DNA from: CAVUBL01 sp963739795
GTDB lineage: Bacteria; Acidobacteriota; Thermoanaerobaculia; Multivoradales; DATKCC01
Length of the DNA stretch: 64,000 nucleotides
Direction: 5' to 3'
NCBI GenBank assembly: GCA_963739795.1
Contig: CAVUBL010000005.1
Location: 19,199 to 83,198, forward strand
The translations under genes were made by a program, and so were the position numbers. Positions 39,969 to 51,436 of this stretch are shown one piece after another (positions within the stretch are counted from its first letter, which is position 1; every line of letters begins with the position of its first letter). The notes beneath the pieces were generated by a model. It saw only the letters and a program-made list of their open reading frames with translations. It ran no database searches and was not told the origin of the DNA.

Positions 39969-42900
39969 ATGAGATGGTTGCAGCGCGGTGGGATCGTCGG
40001 GGCGGCCCTGTGCCTGCTCCCGCTTCTCGGTACCGCGCCGACGCTCTGGGCGGCCGATCCCGGCCAGGGCCCGAGGTCGATCAGCGAGGCCGAACGTCGG
40101 GCGGTCGAGCTCGCCGCCCTTTACCTCGACCAGGGGCCCGAGGCATGGCTCCCCGAGCTCGCGGCCGCCTCGCCGCTCCGGGAGCTGGGGCCGGCGGCGG
40201 CCGTCGCGGAGATCGGCGTGCGCGCCGGTCCGCCCGGTGAGGCGGTCTGGCACCTCGAGACACCGACGCCCGGGACGCCGGACGGCATGGCGGTCTTCGC
40301 GCTCGAGTTCCCTTCGGGCGTCGAGGACGTCCTCACCCTGACGCTCGCCCGGGATCGGGGCGGTTGGCGAATCGCCTCCCTGCGAAGCCTCGCCGATCCG
40401 GAGGAGAAGGTCGACGATGCCTTCTGGCGGGAGTCGCCTCAGACCGGCCGCTCGGCGCCGCCGGCCCCTGGAGGAGGTGCCGTTCGGAGCGCCATGACGG
40501 TGCCGGCGACGCTCGCTGCCCTCGGGCTCTTCCTCGCCCTGGTGGCGGGCTCCGCGTCGGCCGGTCGGAGGAGGATCCGGGCCGCGGGCCTCGTCGCGGG
40601 CGCCGGCCTCGCCGTGCTCCTCGCTCTGGCCTGCGGCCGTGGGGCCGGCGGACCGGAGGCGGGGGATCGGTCCGCCTCGGACCGGGCGGGCTCGGCCGGA
40701 GCGACGGGGTCGGTCCACCTCGGAAGCCTCCGCGACCTGCGCTGGGCGACCGCGGCCGGACGCGATCGCGAGGTCGTCGACCGCCTCTACCAGCAGGTCG
40801 AAGCCGCCGGCGGCCCGGAGCTCGTGACTCAGATCGCCAACCTCTGGCGCGCCGAGACCCTCATGAGCCAGGTCGACCTCCACGAGGCGGAGGCGGCGCT
40901 CGCGGCCGTTCCGAGCCCGGCGCCGGTCCCCCTCGGGCAGATCCTCCGCGCCCGGCTCGCCTACGTGCGCTCGGACCTCGACACCACCGGGCAGCTCTAC
41001 CAGAAGGCCGAGACCTCGGGAGCGGATAGCGAGCGCCTGCGCCTGGAAGCGGCCCAGGCCCTCACCACCCTGGGGCTCTACGACCAGGCGGAGGTGGAGT
41101 TCACGCAGCTCGCCGAGATGGGTTCGAGGCAAGCCGAGGTCTACTACTTCATGGCCCGCTACTCGGCGGTCGCGGACAAGGACGAGGAGGGCGAAGGCTA
41201 CCTCCGGCTGGCCTGGCGCCTGGCCCCGATGATGCGCGAGAGGCTCTTCGGCGACCCGCTCCTCTCGCACCTCTGCGCCCGGCCGACCCTCTTCCCCCTG
41301 TTCGAGTTCGACCGGCCGGAGGAACCGGTCGTGGAGCCGGAGCGACTGGCGAGCCGCCCGGTGGAGCTGCCGGCGGGGGCCCGCGTCCGGCTCCTGGGCG
41401 AGGACCTGGAGATCGATGTCGGCGGCGGCCGGCTGGAAGTGCCGGCGGGTGCCGAGCTGGCACCGCAGGGCGTGACGCGGGAGAACGCCGGGGACCGGCG
41501 GCGCCGGGAGGAGGAGCGGACCCTCTCCCGGTTGCCGAGCCTCCTCGAGGTCGCCCGCTCGCCGGAGGTCCTCGCCCAGCCGAGGCGTCGCCAGGAGGTG
41601 GTGGACGCGAGCGTCGCCCTCGCCCGGCACAACCGCTGGCAGGAGCTCGTGGAGCTGACCGACGAGGTCTCGAAGGTCCTCGACCGCGTGCCGTCGTCGG
41701 TGGTCCAGCTCCGGGCCGCCGCCCTCGACCACACCGGGCGCGCCGCCGAGGCCCGCACGCTGCTGGTCGCCCTGGCCAAGCACCTGGTCGCCGGCAAGCG
41801 GCGCGATCCGGGCACCTTCTACCAACTCGCCGAGCTCTTCGCGTCGAGCGGGCAGTACGACCTGGCGATCCGCCTGATCCGCCGGGCCGCCGAGCTCGCA
41901 CCCCTCTACCGGAACGACCAGCGCATCCGGCAGATCAGCCTCGAAAAGTGGCTCTACGAGGCGCCGGAGAGGCTGCGCACCCGCCACTTCGAGATCGTCT
42001 ATCCGCACCTGACCGGCGCGCGGTACGCCGACGAGCTCGGACAGGTGCTCGAGGCCGAGCGCACGCGGCTCTCCCGCTGGATCCCCGACCCCGAGGGAGA
42101 GCGCCACCGGGTCAACCTCTTCCCCCTCGTGCAATTCCTCCGCGCCTACTCGGAGAACGTGCTGGTCCTGGGGGTCTACGACGACCGGATCCGCGTGCCG
42201 TTCGCCGACCTCAGGAGCCTCCATCCCCAGCTCGTCTCCATCCTCAGTCACGAGCTGGCGCACTCCATGATCGGCCAGGCCACCCACGACCAGGCGCCCC
42301 ACTGGTTCCAGGAAGGCCTCGCCCAGCACGTGGAGATGCTCCCGGGCCGGATCAACCCGATCCCCGATCTCCAGCGCACCGGGCGGGTGATCGCCTTCCC
42401 CATGATCGAGCCCATCCTCCGGGGATTCAGCGAGCCGCAGCTCGTCGACCTGGCCTACGGCGAGGCGGCGTGGGTGATCCACTACATCGAGGCCGAGCAC
42501 GGCGTCGCCGCAATCCACCACCTGATCGAGGCCTTCGCCCGAGGCCGGACCACCGAGGAGGCGCTCCAGGACGTCTTCGGCATGTCGGTGCCCCAGTTCG
42601 ACCAGGCGGTGTGGCGCTGGTGCCTGAAGGACGCGCCGGCCTCCTGGCCGACCGAGCTGCGCCGCTACGACCGGAACTTCGACCACCTGGTCCAGGCCTC
42701 GAAGCCGGCCCGACTGGATGGGTCCGGGTCGGCGCTGCGCTCGCCCGTCGGCACGCCCAAGCCGCAGCCCGGGCGGGCGCCGGCGGCCGGGGCGCGGGAG
42801 CAGGGGCCCCGGACCATGAAGGCGTGGTACGCGATCTACGCGGCGCGCGTGAAGCCGTTCAAGGAGACGCTGGGCGCGATCCTCGGGCCGCTCCAGTCCG

Positions 42901-43154
42901 GAGACCGCATGCCCCGGGCCCAGTGCGCCGTTCTCGCCGGCCGCCTGGCGGCACTGCGCTCCGACCGCTGGGCGCTGCGCTCGCCCGACGTCCGGATCAA
43001 CCAGGACCTGGGCTCCGCGTTCGAGAAGTTCGGCGGCATGGTCGAGGCGTGCACCCAGGGCAGCCCGAGTGCCACCCGCGCGGCCCTGGCCGACGCCGAA
43101 GCGGCCCTGGGCCGAGCCGCCCGGGACCTCGCCCCCTACGGCCTCCGCCCCTGA
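39969..43154 (+). CDS. TPR-containing peptidase MA-like gluzincin metalloprotease
   Basis: This is a 1061-residue exported protein. It has a signal peptide (residues 1-29), a region of about 30-175, two membrane-like stretches at about 178-220 (LAALGLFLALVAGSASAGRR and GLVAGAGLAVLLALACG), then long TPR-like helices. The metallopeptidase domain carries LSHELAHSMIG (His761-Glu-x-x-His765) and the downstream third ligand Glu782 in WFQEGLAQHVE, which is the gluzincin pattern of the peptidase MA family. The last 200 residues are helical with a Pro/Ala-rich linker. It probably processes or degrades proteins outside the cytoplasm. The substrate is unknown. Confidence 0.85.
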   Translation: MRWLQRGGIVGAALCLLPLLGTAPTLWAADPGQGPRSISEAERRAVELAALYLDQGPEAWLPELAAASPLRELGPAAAVAEIGVRAGPPGEAVWHLETPTPGTPDGMAVFALEFPSGVEDVLTLTLARDRGGWRIASLRSLADPEEKVDDAFWRESPQTGRSAPPAPGGGAVRSAMTVPATLAALGLFLALVAGSASAGRRRIRAAGLVAGAGLAVLLALACGRGAGGPEAGDRSASDRAGSAGATGSVHLGSLRDLRWATAAGRDREVVDRLYQQVEAAGGPELVTQIANLWRAETLMSQVDLHEAEAALAAVPSPAPVPLGQILRARLAYVRSDLDTTGQLYQKAETSGADSERLRLEAAQALTTLGLYDQAEVEFTQLAEMGSRQAEVYYFMARYSAVADKDEEGEGYLRLAWRLAPMMRERLFGDPLLSHLCARPTLFPLFEFDRPEEPVVEPERLASRPVELPAGARVRLLGEDLEIDVGGGRLEVPAGAELAPQGVTRENAGDRRRREEERTLSRLPSLLEVARSPEVLAQPRRRQEVVDASVALARHNRWQELVELTDEVSKVLDRVPSSVVQLRAAALDHTGRAAEARTLLVALAKHLVAGKRRDPGTFYQLAELFASSGQYDLAIRLIRRAAELAPLYRNDQRIRQISLEKWLYEAPERLRTRHFEIVYPHLTGARYADELGQVLEAERTRLSRWIPDPEGERHRVNLFPLVQFLRAYSENVLVLGVYDDRIRVPFADLRSLHPQLVSILSHELAHSMIGQATHDQAPHWFQEGLAQHVEMLPGRINPIPDLQRTGRVIAFPMIEPILRGFSEPQLVDLAYGEAAWVIHYIEAEHGVAAIHHLIEAFARGRTTEEALQDVFGMSVPQFDQAVWRWCLKDAPASWPTELRRYDRNFDHLVQASKPARLDGSGSALRSPVGTPKPQPGRAPAAGAREQGPRTMKAWYAIYAARVKPFKETLGAILGPLQSGDRMPRAQCAVLAGRLAALRSDRWALRSPDVRINQDLGSAFEKFGGMVEACTQGSPSATRAALADAEAALGRAARDLAPYGLRP

Positions 43155-43180
43155 TCTCCCACTCCTGCCGAGGCTTCCCT

Positions 43181-43202
43181 CGGGTGGGGGCGTCCCCTTC
43201 CC
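43181..43202 (-). repeat. Truncated copy of the stop-codon repeat
   Basis: GGTGGGGGCGTCCCCTTCCC matches the distal arm of the repeat family. It abuts the stop of the response-regulator gene at 43203, but the rest of the element is missing. Confidence 0.5.
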
Positions 43203-43805
43203 CTACAGCCAACCCTTGCGCCGCGCCGTCCGCGCCGCCTCGATGCGGTTGGCGGCGTCGAGCTTGCTGATCGCCTCGGAGAGGTAGTTGCGCACCGTGC
43301 CCTCGGAGAGGTGGAGCGTCCCGGCGATCGTCGCCGTCGGCTTACCCTCTCCGGCCAGGCGCAGTACCTGGCGCTCGCGGTCGGTCAGTGGGTCCTCCTC
43401 GCCCCAGGCCTCGCTGGCGAGCTCCGGGTCTACAGCCCGGCCGCCGGCGTGGACCCGGCGTACGGCCTGGGCCAGCTCCTCGGCCGGGGCGTCCTTGAGC
43501 AGGTAGCCGGAGACCCCCGCCTCGAGGGCCCGGCGTAGGTAGCCGGGGCGTGCAAAAGTGGTGACGATGATCACCCGGGGCCGGGGATCGGAGCGCTTGA
43601 GCTCGGCGGCCAGCTCGAGCCCGGTCATCCCCGGCATCTCGATATCGGTGACCACGACGTCGGGCCGCTCGGCGCGGGCGAGCTCCAGGGCCTCCTTACC
43701 GTCCCGCGCCCGGCCCACGACCGAGAGGTCCTCCTCGATCTCGAGGAGCGCCGCCAGGGCCCCGAGGACCATGGTCTGGTCCTCGGCCAAGAGGACCCGG
43801 ATCAC
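43203..43805 (-). CDS. NarL/DesR-type response regulator
   Basis: This is a 200-residue regulator starting with GTG at 43805. The receiver domain (VIRVLLAEDQTMVLGALAAL) has the phosphorylation site Asp54 in VVVTDIEMPGM and the conserved Thr and Lys (IVTTFA, LLKDAP). The C-terminal LuxR-type helix-turn-helix reads LTDRERQVLRLAGEGKPTAT, then IAGTLHLSEGTVRNYLSEAI. Its GTG overlaps the kinase stop by GTGA, so the pair is translationally coupled. It probably controls the ABC exporter genes at the head of the same operon, in the way LiaR, DesR and BceR-like systems do. Confidence 0.92.
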   Translation of the reverse strand: MIRVLLAEDQTMVLGALAALLEIEEDLSVVGRARDGKEALELARAERPDVVVTDIEMPGMTGLELAAELKRSDPRPRVIIVTTFARPGYLRRALEAGVSGYLLKDAPAEELAQAVRRVHAGGRAVDPELASEAWGEEDPLTDRERQVLRLAGEGKPTATIAGTLHLSEGTVRNYLSEAISKLDAANRIEAARTARRKGWL

Positions 43806-45010
43806 CCGTCGGCCTCCGCCGCCGGCAGGGCCACCTGAGCGGCCGGGGCCGCCGCGACGGCCCGGGGCAGCTCCACGCGGAGGGTGTGGCCGCCGTCGCC
43901 GCTCCGCGCCACGCGTCCGCCCAGGGCCTGCAGGCGCTCGCGCATGCCGGTCAGGCCGGAGCCCTCGGGGGCCAGCCCGCCGCGCCCGTCGTCGGCGACT
44001 TCCAGCACCACCCGCCCCTTGCGCCGCGCCAGGGAGATCCGGCAGCGCCGGGCCCGGGCGTGGCGCAGGACGTTGGTGACGCCCTCGCGCAGGGCCAGCA
44101 CCAGCGCCGTCTCCCGGGGCGGGCCGAGCTCCGCGCCGAGCGCGCGGGCCTCTTCCTGCCCGTCGATCTCGACCTCGATCCCGGACGACTCCAGGGTGTG
44201 ACGCGCCGTCGCCAGCTCGGTCTCGAGACCCGGGAAGGTGTCGGCGCGGTAGCCCTGGACCGCCCTCCGGACCTCCGAGAGGGCCTGGCGGGAGATCCTG
44301 TGGACCTCGCGGATCTCCTCTCGCGAGCGCGCGGGGTCGCGGTCGGAGAGCTTGTCGGCCAGCTCGGACTTGACAGCGATCACGGTCAGCGTGTGGCCGA
44401 GCACGTCGTGGAGGTCGCGGGCGATCCGCTCCCGCTCGGCCACCTTGGCCAGGTGCTCGACCTCCTCGCGGGCGGCCCGGAGGCGCTGGTTCTTGCGGTG
44501 AACTTCGGAGAAGTGGACGTTGCCGGCGCTGATCAGCGCGGCCATCACCAGGGAGGGCACCCACGCCCAGGGGTTGACGTCCAGGGCGATGGCCTCCAGG
44601 CTGGCGGCGCCGAGCAGGACGGCGAGGATCTGTAAGGACTGAGCCGGCCGGAAGCCGTAGCCCACGAAGGCGCCGGCGTAGATGAACAGGCCGGCGCCGC
44701 TCATGTTGAGCGGCATGTAGAGCATGCCGAGCAGGGCGATGCTAGAGATAACGAGGAGCAGATGCTTTTGGCTTCGCGCCCAGTAGCCCAGGAAGTAGAG
44801 CGGAACGAAGAGCGTGATCACGGCGCCGAGGGTGAGCCACTCGCGGAGCCCGGCCCCGCCGAGGATCGGATCCACGAAGAAGAAGCCCAGGTACAGCAGC
44901 CACAGATAGGGCATCCACCCGATCTCCGGGCGGTAGGACGGTAAGAGGGGCCAGCGGCGGCGGGGCGGGCCGGCCGCGTACTCGAAAGCGTCGTCCACTC
45001 GGCGGGCCAT
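43802..45010 (-). CDS. DesK-type sensor histidine kinase
   Basis: This 402-residue membrane kinase has five or six hydrophobic segments between residues of about 35 and 175 (MPYLWLLYLGFFFVDPILGG, LITLFVPLYFLGYWA, LLLVISSIALLGMLYMPLNM). A HisKA_3 box with the phospho-acceptor His in ERERIARDLHDVLGHTL (about residue 201) and an HATPase domain (LREGVTNVLRHARA, ADDGRGGLAPEGSGLTGMRE) follow. The ATG at 45010 avoids overlap with the permease gene, which stops 28 bases upstream. DesK-like kinases sense membrane thickness or stress; together with the exporter it may sense drug or lipid stress. Confidence 0.92.
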   Translation of the reverse strand: MARRVDDAFEYAAGPPRRRWPLLPSYRPEIGWMPYLWLLYLGFFFVDPILGGAGLREWLTLGAVITLFVPLYFLGYWARSQKHLLLVISSIALLGMLYMPLNMSGAGLFIYAGAFVGYGFRPAQSLQILAVLLGAASLEAIALDVNPWAWVPSLVMAALISAGNVHFSEVHRKNQRLRAAREEVEHLAKVAERERIARDLHDVLGHTLTVIAVKSELADKLSDRDPARSREEIREVHRISRQALSEVRRAVQGYRADTFPGLETELATARHTLESSGIEVEIDGQEEARALGAELGPPRETALVLALREGVTNVLRHARARRCRISLARRKGRVVLEVADDGRGGLAPEGSGLTGMRERLQALGGRVARSGDGGHTLRVELPRAVAAAPAAQVALPAAEADG

Positions 45011-45038
45011 GGTGTTCCGACAGTCTAACCGGGTTCCC

Positions 45039-45854
45039 TCAGCCATGGGACGGGTCGGCCTCGCGCCGCAGGCCCGCCCGCGCAAGTGCCAGCGAAACCG
45101 CGGTCACCACCGCCAGGGCACCGATGTGGAGCCACACCGGCTGGCCGGCGTCCCCGCCCACGACCTTCAGGGCGAGCTGTGCCAGGTGGTACGGGGGCAT
45201 CCAGGGCGCCAGGTGGCGCAAGAAGGCGGGCAGGATCGGGAGCGGCATCCAGAGCCCGGAGGCCAGGGACATGGGAAGGTAGACCAGGTTGACCACCGCC
45301 GGCGCCGAGTTGGGGCTGCACCAGGTGCCGAAGGCGAGACCGAGGGAGCAGAACGGGATGGCGCCCGAGATCTGGACCAGGGCCAGGCCCAGCCACTCGC
45401 CCACCGGCAGGCGCAGCCCGGCGAGGGTCGCGGCGAGCACCGACAGCAGGGTGACGATGATCGCCCCGAAGGCCAGGCTCATGGCGCACTTGGCGGCGAA
45501 GTAGGCGCCGGCCGGCATGGGGCTCGCCCGTTTCAGGAGCAGCCATCCCTGGCCGCGCTCGATCGCCACCCCGACGCCGAACCCGAAGAGGGCGGCACCG
45601 ATGACGCCGAAGACTCCGTAGGTCGCGAGCATGTACGCGGCGGCCCGAACCCCTCCGATCTGGTGGTCGCCGTAGGTCACCGTGAACAGGGTGTAGAACA
45701 GGGCCGGGAAGGCGATGGTCGGCAGGCTGTAGGCGGGCAGGCGGAGCTGCTTCAGGAGCTCGTACTTGGTCTCTAGGGCGTAGATCCGGGGCAGGCTGCG
45801 GGCTCGCTCACGGGCTCGGGCGCGACCGGCGGTGTCGAGGGTCTCGGCGTCCAT
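45039..45854 (-). CDS. ABC-2 type exporter permease
   Basis: This 271-residue permease has six membrane segments of the ABC-2 class (LPTIAFPALFYTLFTVTYG, YMLATYGVFGVIGAALFGFG, GAIIVTLLSVLAATLAGL, LVYLPMSLASGLWMPLPILP and a final VTAVSLALA). The conserved PxxLASGLWMPLPxLPxxL loop is typical of DesKR- and Lia-linked ABC-2 permeases. Its ATG shares one base with the stop of the ATPase gene (TGATG), so the transporter halves are coupled. It would form a homodimeric channel with the ATPase. Confidence 0.92.
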   Translation of the reverse strand: MDAETLDTAGRARARERARSLPRIYALETKYELLKQLRLPAYSLPTIAFPALFYTLFTVTYGDHQIGGVRAAAYMLATYGVFGVIGAALFGFGVGVAIERGQGWLLLKRASPMPAGAYFAAKCAMSLAFGAIIVTLLSVLAATLAGLRLPVGEWLGLALVQISGAIPFCSLGLAFGTWCSPNSAPAVVNLVYLPMSLASGLWMPLPILPAFLRHLAPWMPPYHLAQLALKVVGGDAGQPVWLHIGALAVVTAVSLALARAGLRREADPSHG

Positions 45855-46807
45855 CAGGCGGCTCCTTGGGAAAAGGTCTCGGTCGGGGACGCGGGGGCGG
45901 TGAGGGCCAGGAAGGCCTCCTCCAGGCTGGCGGCGGCGACCTCGAGCTCGGTGAGGGAGGGGTCGCGGTCCAGGAGGCGGCGCACGACCGGCTCCGCCCG
46001 GGCGGCGAGCACCTCCACCGCGGGGCCGTCCCAGCGGGCGGAGCGGACCTCCTCCCAGGTTGCGATCTCGCCCGGGTGGAGGGAGGTCAGGCAGCGGATG
46101 CGGCGGCCCGCGGCCCGTGCCTTGATCGCCGCCGGCCGTCCCTCGGTCAGCACGCGGCCGTGATGGATCACCACCACTCGGTCGGCCAGGGCGTCGGCCT
46201 CCTCCAGGTAGTGGGTGGTCAGGAGGACCGACCGGCCCCGGTGGACGAAGCCCTCGATCGCCTCCCAGAGGCGCCGCCGGGACTCGACGTCGAGGCCCAC
46301 CGTGGGCTCGTCGAGGATCAGCAGCTCGGGGTCCCCCACCAGAGCGAGGGCGAAGAGCAGGCGCTGGCGCTCGCCGCCCGACAGCTTGCCGAAGGGGCGG
46401 TCTGCGAGGGCCTCGAGCCCGGCCGCGGCGAGGGCCCGGTCGAGGGGCAGGGGGGCCGGGTAATAGCTGGCGAACAGCTCGAGGTGCTCGCGGATCGTCA
46501 GGGTCGAGGGGACCTTCGAGATCTGGAGCATGGCCCCCATGCGGGTGCGGGCCTCCGGCGAGCGCGGGTCGGCGCCGAACAGCCGGACGGTGCCCGCGTC
46601 GGGCGAGCTCGTGCCGAGCAGGAGCTTGACGGCGCTCGTCTTGCCGGCGCCGTTGGGCCCCAGCAGGGCCACCAGCTCGCCGCGCCGGATCTCCAGGTCC
46701 ACGCCGGCCAGGGCGGTCACCGCGCCGTAGCGCTTGACCACGCCCCGGAGCTCGGCGGGCAGGGGGTCGGGGCGGCGGGTTTCGATGTCGGGGAGTGAGG
46801 GGTGCAT
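45854..46807 (-). CDS. ABC exporter ATP-binding protein
   Basis: This is a 317-residue ATPase with Walker A GPNGAGKTS, Q-loop region MGAMLQISKVP, signature LSGGERQR, Walker B LLILDEPTVGLD and the H-loop in LLTTHYLEEAD. A C-terminal extension of about 90 residues, as in drug- and lipid-export ATPases, follows. The ATG at 46807 has a GGAGG site eight bases upstream; an ATG at 46834 is possible but has a weaker site. It is the first gene of the ATPase-permease-kinase-regulator operon, whose reading frames touch or nearly touch throughout. Confidence 0.94.
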   Translation of the reverse strand: MHPSLPDIETRRPDPLPAELRGVVKRYGAVTALAGVDLEIRRGELVALLGPNGAGKTSAVKLLLGTSSPDAGTVRLFGADPRSPEARTRMGAMLQISKVPSTLTIREHLELFASYYPAPLPLDRALAAAGLEALADRPFGKLSGGERQRLLFALALVGDPELLILDEPTVGLDVESRRRLWEAIEGFVHRGRSVLLTTHYLEEADALADRVVVIHHGRVLTEGRPAAIKARAAGRRIRCLTSLHPGEIATWEEVRSARWDGPAVEVLAARAEPVVRRLLDRDPSLTELEVAAASLEEAFLALTAPASPTETFSQGAA

Positions 46808-46891
46808 CGGGAATGCCTCCTTGCCGAATGACATCCCCAGTCTTGCCGGCGCCCGGCGCCCCGGCCAGTGCCGCGGATCAGGACTTCACCT

Positions 46892-46903
46892 TGACAAAAG
46901 TCA
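46892..46903. promoter_or_regulatory. Candidate operator upstream of the ABC/two-component operon
   Basis: TGAC-AAAA-GTCA is a perfect inverted repeat 85 bases upstream of the first gene of the operon. NarL/DesR-type regulators commonly bind short palindromes near their own promoters. It is close to the upstream dCMP deaminase stop. Confidence 0.35.
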
Positions 46904-46913
46904 GGGGGGGAGG

Positions 46914-47402
46914 CTACTGCTCGTCGTAGGTCTCGACGGCGTCTTCGACCACGTCGAGGATGACGCCGGCCTGGGCGAGGAGGTCGCGGCTGTCCTGGCC
47001 GGCGTGGTAGCGGCGCTTGGCGACCACCCGGGCGATGCCCACGGAGGCGATGAGCATGGCGCACACCCGGCAGGGCTCCATGGTGCAGTAGAGAGTGGTG
47101 CCGGCGAGGGACAGGCCGTAGCGCGCCGCCTGGCAGATGGCGTTCTGCTCGGCGTGGACCGTGCGCACGCAGTGCTGGCGCACCGTGCCGTCCTCGTCGA
47201 TCATCCGGCGCAGGTCGTGTCCCGCCTCATCGCAGTGGGGAAGGCCGGAGGGCGAGCCCACGTAGCCTGTGCACACGATTCGCTTGTCGCGCACCACGAC
47301 ACAGCCGCTCCGCCCGCGGTCGCAGGTGGCGCGTGCCGCCACGTGGTCCACGAGGTCGAGGAAGTACTCGTCCCAGTCGGGTCGCCTCTCGGCTCTCGGC
47401 AT
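46914..47402 (-). CDS. Deoxycytidylate (dCMP) deaminase family protein
   Basis: This is a 162-residue zinc deaminase. The catalytic motif HAEQNAI (His83, Glu85) and CTMEPCRVCAMLI (Cys111 and Cys114) form the zinc site, and extra Cys/His residues (LPHCDEAGHD, QHCVRTVH) match the ComEB and phage T4 type of dCMP deaminases. The reaction is dCMP to dUMP, feeding dTMP synthesis. The ATG at 47402 (MPRAERRPDWDEYF) is where homologs begin; the frame continues to 47444 without support. It lies 106 bases upstream of the ABC operon on the same strand and appears to be a separate transcription unit. Confidence 0.9.
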   Translation of the reverse strand: MPRAERRPDWDEYFLDLVDHVAARATCDRGRSGCVVVRDKRIVCTGYVGSPSGLPHCDEAGHDLRRMIDEDGTVRQHCVRTVHAEQNAICQAARYGLSLAGTTLYCTMEPCRVCAMLIASVGIARVVAKRRYHAGQDSRDLLAQAGVILDVVEDAVETYDEQ

Positions 47403-47508
47403 CGGTGCCGTGAGCTTACCAACTGCGGGCGCCAGCACCCCCATCGGGTATCCTCTCCATCACGAACCGATGACTCAAACCCTTCATGTTCCAGCAAGGA
47501 GGTTGGCC

Positions 47509-48183
47509 ATGTCTTGCGAATCCCGCGAATCCCGTACCCACCTCGCCCGTTTCGGCGTCTGTGCGTTCGCCCTCGTCCTCCTCGTCGCCCTGCCGGCGCT
47601 CGGCCAGGAGGCGGACCATCGCCCCTTGAGCCCGCGCGGCCAGGCCTCGACCCAGGTGGGCGGGAGCTGGGTCAAGCAGGACAACGGCCGGACCAGCTAC
47701 CAGGACGGCAAGTGGATCGACATCGACTACGGGCGCCCGATCCTCCGGGGTCGCACCGACATCTTCGGCTCCGGCGCCGACTACGGCAAGGGTGTCGACT
47801 CCGGCGCTTCGGTCTGGCGCGCGGGCGCCAACCAGACCACACGGATCAAGACCGAGGCTCCCCTGGTGATCGGCGGCAAGACCCTCCAGCCGGGCGGGTA
47901 CAGCCTGTTCGTGGAGCTGTCGGAAGGCCCGAAATGGACCTTCGTGGTCTCGAGCCAGCCTTACCAGGAGAAGTACGACCGCAACAACAAGGAAGCGACC
48001 TGGGGCGCCTACGGCTACGACTCGAAGTACGACGTGGTCCGCGCCCCCATGACCCTCGAGACCTCGCCCCACTCCATCGACCAGTTCTCGATCGGCTTCG
48101 GCGACGTCACGGACCAGGGCGGCAAGATCTTCATGGGCTGGGACCACACGGTGGCGACGGTCGACTTCCAGCTCGCCAAGTAA
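47509..48183 (+). CDS. Secreted DUF2911 protein
   Basis: This is a 224-residue protein with signal peptide RFGVCAFALVLLVALPALGQ. The DUF2911 domain covers the rest: WIDIDYGRPILRGRTDIFGS, SVWRAGANQTTRIKTEAPLV, LQPGGYSLFVEL and APMTLETSPHSIDQFSIGFG. The family is a beta-sandwich of unknown role, common in Acidobacteriota and Bacteroidota. The ATG at 47509 has AAGGAGG seven bases upstream. It diverges from the dCMP deaminase and stands alone. Confidence 0.88.
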   Translation: MSCESRESRTHLARFGVCAFALVLLVALPALGQEADHRPLSPRGQASTQVGGSWVKQDNGRTSYQDGKWIDIDYGRPILRGRTDIFGSGADYGKGVDSGASVWRAGANQTTRIKTEAPLVIGGKTLQPGGYSLFVELSEGPKWTFVVSSQPYQEKYDRNNKEATWGAYGYDSKYDVVRAPMTLETSPHSIDQFSIGFGDVTDQGGKIFMGWDHTVATVDFQLAK

Positions 48184-48204
48184 CCCCATCCAGTTGCGGA
48201 CGGA

Positions 48205-48297
48205 GTTGCCTGGGGGCATCCCCTTCCCCCGGGCACCGCACCGCGAAGCGGGGTGGTCGGGAGGGGAGGGGATGAGAGGGGATGGGGGGCGATCCGA

Positions 48298-48300
<3 letters not shown>
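48205..48300 (-). repeat. Stop-codon-associated hairpin repeat
   Basis: The element contains GGGGGCATCCCCTTCCCCC and GGGAGGGGAGGGGATG and ends GGGGCGATCCGATCA. Read on the minus strand it begins at the TGA of the SNF2 gene (TGATCGGATCGCCCCCC). It fills most of the gap to the DUF2911 gene. Confidence 0.75.
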
Positions 48301-51333
<3,033 letters not shown>

Positions 51334-51364
51334 AGGGCGGAGGCAGGGATGCGGAGGTAAGCAT

Positions 51365-51370
51365 TGTATA
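51365..51370 (-). promoter_or_regulatory. -10 box of the SNF2 gene
   Basis: On the minus strand this reads TATACA within GATATACAAT, about 32 bases upstream of the ATG at 51333. It is the only AT-rich stretch nearby. Confidence 0.4.
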
Positions 51371-51436
51371 TCGCTTCGCGCCAGGGCACCAGCCACCCGC
51401 GATTCGGCTCCTTTCCCGGCCGTCCGATGGGGTAGC

